19,107 bases of DNA from Acidobacteriaceae bacterium UBA1795. GTDB lineage: Bacteria; Acidobacteriota; Terriglobia; Terriglobales; Acidobacteriaceae. Location: the NCBI GenBank assembly GCA_002314435.1, contig DCFV01000092.1, positions 24,885 through 43,991 of the forward strand, read 5' to 3'. Of the stretch, positions 14,386 to 19,107 are shown piece after piece. Both the position numbers and the translations under genes were made by a program. The notes below the pieces were generated by a model. That model saw only the letters and a program-made list of their open reading frames with translations. It had not been told where the DNA came from and searched no databases. How positions within the stretch are numbered: position 1 is the stretch's first letter; every line of letters begins with the position of its first letter.

Positions 14386-15342
14386 TTATGCGCGGTGCTT
14401 TTCGCCGATTGCCGTCGGTGGCTCGGCTCGGCGCACTGTACGCTTCACCTGCTCAATGTGGGCAATGTCCGACCGTGCACTTTCCTTGCGCCACTGCGCT
14501 GCAATGCAGCGACATTCGTCCAAAGCCAGGGTCAGACTGCGCTCGGCGATCGCGGCAAGCAGGCGGCAGAGGGAGCCGGAAGTGTCGCCAAGGGCGTTGC
14601 CGGCCGCCTCAGTGGCCAGAACATGCCAGTCGTGCCATGCCCCGGCGACGGTCTGGATAGCTTTGCACTCCGCGGCCTGCCGGGCAGTTCGCGCGTCGCG
14701 CCGAGCGGAAAGCTCTGCCAGATAACGGGCGGCTTTGGCGCGCCCGCGAAAATCGTGCAGCGTATCTGCGGTCAGGTAGGGCGCATCCGCGACCAACTCA
14801 GCCGTGAGCGCCTGCAACGCTGCGGCCCAGTCCGCCTCACCGGGCTTAGCCAATGCCTGCGCAAGTTCTCTGCCTATTTTGTCCATTCGTTGTCCCCGTA
14901 CCGCGAGAGTACGGAGGAGCTTCTTTTCTGCCGCAGTGCGGCGCCGTTCCAACCGTCGTTCGAGCCGCGCAAGCGCGCGCAGGCAATCGCGACCCTCAGG
15001 AGCGGCTGCACCAGTTCCTCTTTTGCTATTCAAACGGGTCAGTTTTTCAAGAAAAACGTCGGCATCACGCACCGGACTGAGCACCTTACGCAGACGTTCC
15101 GCTTCGCGGATCCAGCGGCGCGCGACACGCGTAGCTGCATCGCTGGCTGAGCGGCCACACTGCCAGACTTTGAGCTCCGATTCCAACCGCAGAGTGGCCA
15201 CACGCAGGCCGTGTACGCGCCTGCGGCTGGGCTTTCGGCTGCAACGTCCCACCAGTAGGCTCCACTCGACCAACTGGCCATGCCAGTCAGGTTGCGGTGC
15301 TGGAACAACGGGCTCACGAAACGGAATCACGCCGGAATGCAT
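14386..15342 (-). CDS. CHAD-domain protein, probable polyphosphate binder
   Basis: 318 residues from ATG 15342 (AAGAG about 4 bases upstream); a GTG at 15378 would add 12 residues. CHAD means conserved histidine alpha-helical domain: a mostly helical, very basic fold with conserved His, Arg and Lys residues on one face that is known to bind inorganic polyphosphate. Seen here: RRVHGLRVATLRLES (41-55, His44), SPVRDADVFLEKL (89-101), HDFRGRAKAARYLAEL (196-211) and AWHDWHVLA (235-243). Arg and Lys are abundant throughout. There is no fused CYTH domain and no signal peptide, so it should be cytoplasmic. Lying 106 bases upstream of ppx on the same strand, it may guide or modulate polyphosphate breakdown. 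Confidence 0.9.
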   Translation of the reverse strand: MHSGVIPFREPVVPAPQPDWHGQLVEWSLLVGRCSRKPSRRRVHGLRVATLRLESELKVWQCGRSASDAATRVARRWIREAERLRKVLSPVRDADVFLEKLTRLNSKRGTGAAAPEGRDCLRALARLERRLERRRTAAEKKLLRTLAVRGQRMDKIGRELAQALAKPGEADWAAALQALTAELVADAPYLTADTLHDFRGRAKAARYLAELSARRDARTARQAAECKAIQTVAGAWHDWHVLATEAAGNALGDTSGSLCRLLAAIAERSLTLALDECRCIAAQWRKESARSDIAHIEQVKRTVRRAEPPTAIGEKHRA

Positions 15343-15623
15343 CGGACTCTTGCCTTCCCTGCTCTTTCTATTGTGCACCCGACGCGGACCGGCTGGCAGA
15401 GATACCGGGCACCGTCCTGATCGCTGGCACTCGGCGGCTTCACGACTGGTATCCTCATAGTGCGCATTTCTTTTCAGCCCGTGCCTGGGCGCGCGGCTCC
15501 GCCCCGAGGTCCGCTCTGCGGATAGTCTGCTGTCAGCGGCCGTGCTTCAGGACCATGGGAAACGAATGGTAGGCCAACCGGGCCGCAAATCTTCGCACAT
15601 CCAGGATTGCATCAGCTTCTACG
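15343..15623. other. Divergent intergenic region between CHAD gene and glycosyltransferase gene
   Basis: 281 bases between divergent genes, so it should hold both promoters. On the plus strand TGgTATCCT (15447-15455) is an extended -10-like element without a recognisable -35, about 170 bases before the glycosyltransferase start. The rest is GC-rich with short, unconvincing pairings. No small gene or RNA was recognised. Confidence 0.4.
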
Positions 15624-17612
15624 ATGACAGACCAGACGACACCAACTCTTCGACCCGGCCGTGCGCCCTCCGCGCTCGGCGCCTGGGTGCTATTGGTGGC
15701 GATTTTTGCCGCCGTGCAGTTTGCCTCCCTCTTTTCTCCTCCGTTGCTGGACGACGCCGATGCCAGCCACGCCGAGGCCGCGCAACACATGGCCCTCAGC
15801 GGCGACTGGGTGACGCTCAAGGTGAACGGCATCCGCTACCTGGAAAAGCCGCCCCTGCCCTACTGGCTGGCCGCCGGGCTCTACAAGGTGTTTGGCAACA
15901 ACGTGTTCGCGATGCACGTGCCCAATGCGCTGTCGCTGCTGGGCTGCGCCTGGATAGCCTGGCTGTGGGCCAGCCGCGCCTGGGGCCGCCGCGCCGCTTT
16001 CTACTCCGCGCTGGGCGTGCTCACCTCCATTGGGCCGTTTCTGTTCACGCGCTTCGCCATTCCCGAGGCGCTGCTCAGTTTCCTGTTTCTCTTAGCGCTC
16101 TACTGTTTCCTCAGCGGCATGGAGTCGCATCGGCCCGTGCGCTTCTACGTGATGTGGGCGGCACTGGCGCTCGCCACGCTCACCAAGGGCCTGATTGCGC
16201 CGGTCTTCTTCGCGGGCGCGGCAATTCCTCTGCTGCTGCTGAGCGGCCAATGGCGCCGCTTGCTGCAGTTCAAGCCGATCTCGGGCCTTGCGCTCTACCT
16301 TGCCATCGCTGCCCCATGGCATGTTCTGGCGGGCCTGGCGAATCCCGATCAGGGCCACCCGCTGGGCAACCACCCCACACTGGGCAACGTGCACGGCTTC
16401 TGGTACTTCTACTTCGTCAACGAGCACTTCCTGCGCTTCCTGGGCGAGCGCTTCCCGCACGACTACAACAGACTGCCGTTCGTGGCCTACTGGCTGCTCC
16501 ACCTTGTTTGGCTCTTCCCGTGGAGTCTCTTCCTGCCCGCGCTGTTGGTGGTTGGCTGGCGCACCCGCCGCACCTGGCTGCAACACTTGCATCGCGACGC
16601 CGGCCAGACCGTCGACTTCTACCTCGACAATGCCGTTCGCGAAGACGTAGCTACCTACGTGACGCAGTTGAAGTTCCGCGTACGCACCATCTGGCTACTG
16701 GGTCTGTTCGCTGGCGTCACACTCCTCTTCTTCTCGATTTCAACCAACCAGGAGTACTACACGTTTCCGGCGTGGACACCGCTGCTGATCCTGATTGCCG
16801 GCGTGCTGGCTTCGATTGAAGAGGGCCACGGCCGCGACGGCACCAAGCCGATCCTCTCAACAGCATGGCTCACCGGCGCACAAGGCCTGTTTGCCGTGGT
16901 GGGCGTGCTGGCCGCCTCGGCGCTCGGCTGGGGATTGTGGGAGTCGCGCAACCTGCCTTTCGTGGCAGACATCGGCACGCTGCTGGCGCACCGCGACGTG
17001 GGCGGCTACACGCTGTCGATGTCTCACCTGTTCGATCTGACGGGCCCTTCGTTTGCCGCGCTGCGCCTGCCCGCGGGCCTTGCGCTGGTCACGCTGCTCA
17101 TCGGCCCTGCGGCGGGCTGGCTGCTGCGCCTGCGCAAACGGCACGTGGCTGCAACCGTCAGTGTGGCGCTCACCTCGGCCGTCTTCCTCGTCGCCGCGCA
17201 CATCGCCTTTGCACGCTTTGAGCCCATGCTGAGTTCCAAGCCATTGGCCGACACGATCGAGCGCCTGGGTACACCGGCCGACTCGTTCATCGTCTACGGC
17301 GATCAGTCTGACGCCTCATCAGTCGTCTTCTACACGCACGGGTTCCTGCAAAAACCCGCATACCTGGTGATGACGCCTTGCTCGCCGCACGGCGAGGGCT
17401 CGTCCATGTTGTGGGGCTCCTGCTATCCCGATGCGCCGAAGATTTTCTTGAACGATGACCAATTGGCAAGGATGTGGGGAACGGGCGAGCGCAAGTGGCT
17501 CTTTGCACAGGACACAAACCAGTCCAAGGTGGAGCAACTGCTGGCCGGACGTCTCATTCCGGTGCAGTCCATCGCCGACAAGACGCTGTGGACCGATCGA
17601 CCGCTGCGGTAG
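15624..17612 (+). CDS. ArnT-like GT-C glycosyltransferase (GT39/GT83 type), polyprenyl-phosphate-sugar dependent
   Basis: 662 residues with about 12 membrane helices in the first ~540, starting at residue 20. The first periplasmic loop carries Asp43-Asp44 in LLDDADASHAEAAQHM, the position of the acidic catalytic residues of GT-C enzymes, and YLEKPPLPYWLAA (72-84), the typical KPPL.YW signature. FSISTNQEYYTFP (near 373) matches the later conserved stretch of ArnT-like proteins. A soluble ~100-residue periplasmic domain closes the protein (ADTIERLGTPADSFIVYGDQ onward), as in ArnT. It should transfer a sugar from a lipid-linked donor to lipid A, another glycolipid or a protein; sugar and acceptor cannot be read from sequence. 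ATG 15624 is the only start in the open frame, which is closed by a TAG at 15570, and it lacks a ribosome site. Confidence 0.9.
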   Translation: MTDQTTPTLRPGRAPSALGAWVLLVAIFAAVQFASLFSPPLLDDADASHAEAAQHMALSGDWVTLKVNGIRYLEKPPLPYWLAAGLYKVFGNNVFAMHVPNALSLLGCAWIAWLWASRAWGRRAAFYSALGVLTSIGPFLFTRFAIPEALLSFLFLLALYCFLSGMESHRPVRFYVMWAALALATLTKGLIAPVFFAGAAIPLLLLSGQWRRLLQFKPISGLALYLAIAAPWHVLAGLANPDQGHPLGNHPTLGNVHGFWYFYFVNEHFLRFLGERFPHDYNRLPFVAYWLLHLVWLFPWSLFLPALLVVGWRTRRTWLQHLHRDAGQTVDFYLDNAVREDVATYVTQLKFRVRTIWLLGLFAGVTLLFFSISTNQEYYTFPAWTPLLILIAGVLASIEEGHGRDGTKPILSTAWLTGAQGLFAVVGVLAASALGWGLWESRNLPFVADIGTLLAHRDVGGYTLSMSHLFDLTGPSFAALRLPAGLALVTLLIGPAAGWLLRLRKRHVAATVSVALTSAVFLVAAHIAFARFEPMLSSKPLADTIERLGTPADSFIVYGDQSDASSVVFYTHGFLQKPAYLVMTPCSPHGEGSSMLWGSCYPDAPKIFLNDDQLARMWGTGERKWLFAQDTNQSKVEQLLAGRLIPVQSIADKTLWTDRPLR

Positions 17613-17905
17613 GCATGTATCTCGTGAGCGGCGGCGGGCGCGAAGTCGCTTCCGCTACTGCTGCGAAAGGTGGCGAAGTGCCGAACAGCCGAGCGGGGCG
17701 CAAAAGGGACGGAAGCTTCAGCCTATTACCGGCCGAACTGCGCACCTTACGCTCTCTAAGAACTTGTTGAAATTGGCTAATCGCAGCGTCATTCCTGGGG
17801 TGTTGCGCCTTGGCCCGGTTGAATTCTGTTTGAAACGCGGTTTCGTCGGTGTTTACAGGGGTTCGCGAGGCTCCGGGAGGCAGTCCGGAGCCCCGCAACC
17901 ATGGT
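17613..17905. other. Non-coding stretch between glycosyltransferase gene and transposase remnant
   Basis: 293 bases without a credible gene. From about 17755 (CTCTAAGAACTTGTTGAAAT) the base composition changes to more AT-rich, which may mark the outer end of the insertion sequence, though no matching inverted repeat was found beyond the transposase start. A GC-rich hairpin is listed separately. The first ~140 bases show no clear terminator for the glycosyltransferase gene. Confidence 0.4.
17869..17892. repeat. GC-rich hairpin downstream of the transposase remnant
   Basis: GGCTCCGG (17869-17876) and CCGGAGCC (17885-17892) form a perfect 8-bp stem with an 8-base loop, 14 bases past the transposase stop. 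It could terminate the transposase transcript, shield it from outside transcription, or be a REP-like element. Confidence 0.45.
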
Positions 17906-18995
17906 TCAGGCACACTGCTCCCTGAGCCTTGCCGGTGGTTGAGCGATGAGCTTGGGAAGCCGGATCAGATTGTGCGCTGCGCAACTGAAGACGAACAGCC
18001 AGTCCACATTCTCCAGGCCGCGCAGCTTGACCTGGCGCAGCGGGCCGGTTTGCTTCAGCCAGCCGAAACCCTTCTCGACTAGCCAGCGGCGGCTCAGGCT
18101 GACGGCATAGCCGGGTCGCCGCGTGTTCTCCGGTCCAGGTTGATCGAGCGGCCCTTGTCGTTCTTCGTAACATGCGGTGTCACGTTCAGTTCCCGCACCG
18201 TGCTGACGAAATCCTTCGTGTCATAAGCCTTGTCCGCGCCAACCGTGATCCGCCGGGAGCGGCCCTTCTGCTTTTGCTCAAGCATCAACAATCAGCGTCG
18301 CGCTCGGCATATCCATCAGCGTGCGTCACCATCGCAGCAGCAATCAACCCGTTGCGGTTCTCAGCCAGCGCATGGCCCAGATAGCTCAACTTCGACTCCT
18401 TGCCGTAGCTCTTCTTGTACAGCCGTGCATCGGCATCGGTGGTCGATTCATGCGTCTTGTTCGAGCGGCTCTGGCCGCGGAAATCCGTGCCATCGACGTC
18501 ATCGGACCCATCCTTGGAACGGAAGCTCTTCTGCGAGGCCCACGCCTGAATCAGCGTCCCGTCCACGGTGAAGTGTTCATCGCTCATGAACCGCTTCGCC
18601 TGCTTGTTCACTTCGGCGAAGAACCGCTGTGCCACGTCAGAGGTCAGCAACCGGTCGCGGTTCTTCGAGAACACCGCGTGGTTCCACACCGCGTCGTCCA
18701 TGCCCAGGCCTACAAACCAGCGGAACAGCAGGTTGTAGTCGATCTGCTCAACCAGCAGCCGCTCCGAGCGCACCGAATAGAACACCTGCAGCAGCAGCAG
18801 CGCCCGCAGTATGTACTCCGGCGCAATCGACGGCCGCCCCGAGTCCGCATACAGCGCATCGAACTCCGGGCTCAACGTCCGCAATACCGTATCTGTCAGC
18901 TTGCGAACCGCCCGTAGCGGATGATCCTGAGGTACCCGCTGCTCTAACGAAACATAGCTGAACATCCCGTCCTGTACTCGCTCGTCTCCACGCAT
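17906..18995 (-). pseudogene. IS5-like transposase, inactivated by two single-base deletions
   Basis: Three reading frames join into one ~364-residue transposase. Frame 1 runs from ATG 18995 to about 18294: SYVSLEQRVPQDHPLRAVRKL and ILRALLLLQVFYSVRSERLL form the N-terminal DUF772-type domain, and HFTVDGTLIQAWAS holds the first catalytic Asp. Frame 2 (about 18291-18150) has ITVGADKAYDTKDFV with the second Asp. Frame 3 runs to TGA at 17906 and contains RRWLVEKGFGWLKQTGPLRQ, with the catalytic Glu, then WLFVFSCAAHNLIRL. Each shift equals one missing base: near 18294 (probably GCTGCATTG to GCTGATTG) and near 18145 (probably ACAACG to ACACG). Neither site is a slippery sequence, so this is decay or assembly error, not programmed frameshifting. 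Confidence 0.88.
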
Positions 18996-19009
18996 GCCTA
19001 TTAAGGAAC

Positions 19010-19107
19010 CTCTAAAGAACTCCCCTATTCACAACTGTGGCGGGTAATTTGGACAGAGGGAGAAGATCGCGGATGCGTCAGATGAGTTTGGCCCAGCAGG
19101 CGGAGTT
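19010..19107 (+). mobile_element. Start of a second insertion sequence, cut by window edge
   Basis: GGAACCTCTAAAGAACTC at 19010-19027 looks like the terminal repeat of an IS5-type element, followed by a short leader and a transposase start at 19073. It begins only 15 bases after the start codon of the neighbouring transposase remnant, suggesting insertion into its end. The repeat cannot be confirmed, because the other end lies outside the window. Confidence 0.4.
19073..19107 (+). CDS. IS5-family transposase, first codons only
   Basis: ATG 19073 with AGGGAGAAG 9-15 bases upstream opens a frame reading MRQMSLAQQAEF before the window ends. This start (MRQ..LA...F) resembles that of IS5-group transposases. 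Only about 12 residues are visible, so the call is tentative. Confidence 0.5.
   Translation, partial: MRQMSLAQQAE

Larger units (their letters stand above)
17755..19009 (-). mobile_element. Remnant IS5-like insertion sequence, ends uncertain
   Basis: Defined by the broken transposase. The left limit is placed at CTCTAAGAACTTGTTG near 17755 and the right limit just before GGAACCTCTAAAGAACTC at 19010. No inverted terminal repeat pair or target duplication could be confirmed. The motif CTCTAA(A)GAACT occurs at both places, but in the same orientation. The right end may have been lost when a second element inserted. Confidence 0.45.

Noticed and set aside
15542..16819. 425-residue plus-strand frame overlapping the glycosyltransferase gene
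   Set aside because: Shifted frame of a clear GT-C membrane protein; Arg/Ala/Pro-rich without motifs.
18140..18300. Programmed frameshifting in the transposase
   Set aside because: Two shifts are needed, and neither site has a run of A or T or another slippery heptamer; base loss explains both.
17749..19025. Terminal inverted repeats of the first insertion sequence
   Set aside because: The matching CTCTAA(A)GAACT motifs are in direct, not inverted, orientation, so they cannot be the paired ends.

Overview
The window looks like a chromosomal segment of a high-GC Gram-negative bacterium. I infer Acidobacteriota, class Terriglobia, from the style of the predicted proteins and from the mix of genes; no marker gene proves this. 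An outer-membrane TolC-type channel shows that the cell has two membranes. No rRNA, tRNA or CRISPR array was seen.

Layout, left to right. (1) 1-937, minus strand: a manganese module, mntR followed by the 5' end of mntH, with a perfect 16-bp palindrome in front of mntH as the likely MntR operator. (2) 1112-1366, plus strand: a small unknown gene, closed off by a strong bidirectional hairpin terminator. (3) 1504-5076, minus strand: a divergent ECF-like sigma factor, a TolC-type outer-membrane channel and an EmrA/HlyD-type membrane fusion protein. No inner-membrane pump lies beside them. (4) 5373-8768, plus strand: ppk (polyphosphate kinase 1), a type II thymidine kinase and a small unknown gene. 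(5) 8810-10371, plus strand: a polytopic membrane protein of unknown function coupled by an ATGA overlap to a class I methyltransferase. (6) 10406-12146, plus strand: queC-queE-queD, three of the enzymes that make preQ0 for queuosine. (7) 12244-15342: sixA on the plus strand runs tail-to-tail into ppx, which is preceded by a CHAD-domain gene on the minus strand. (8) 15624-17612, plus strand: an ArnT-like GT-C glycosyltransferase. (9) 17613-19107: mobile DNA, with a decayed IS5-like transposase carrying two single-base deletions and, at the right edge, the first codons of a second transposase.

Two themes connect the genes. The first is polyphosphate: Ppk makes it, Ppx degrades it, CHAD proteins bind it, and SixA-type phosphatases often sit near such genes. 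The second is preQ0 biosynthesis, encoded by a tightly packed operon whose first gene is preceded by a small hairpin that may compete with the ribosome binding site. The least understood units are the membrane protein/methyltransferase pair and the sigma factor/efflux operon that lacks a pump.
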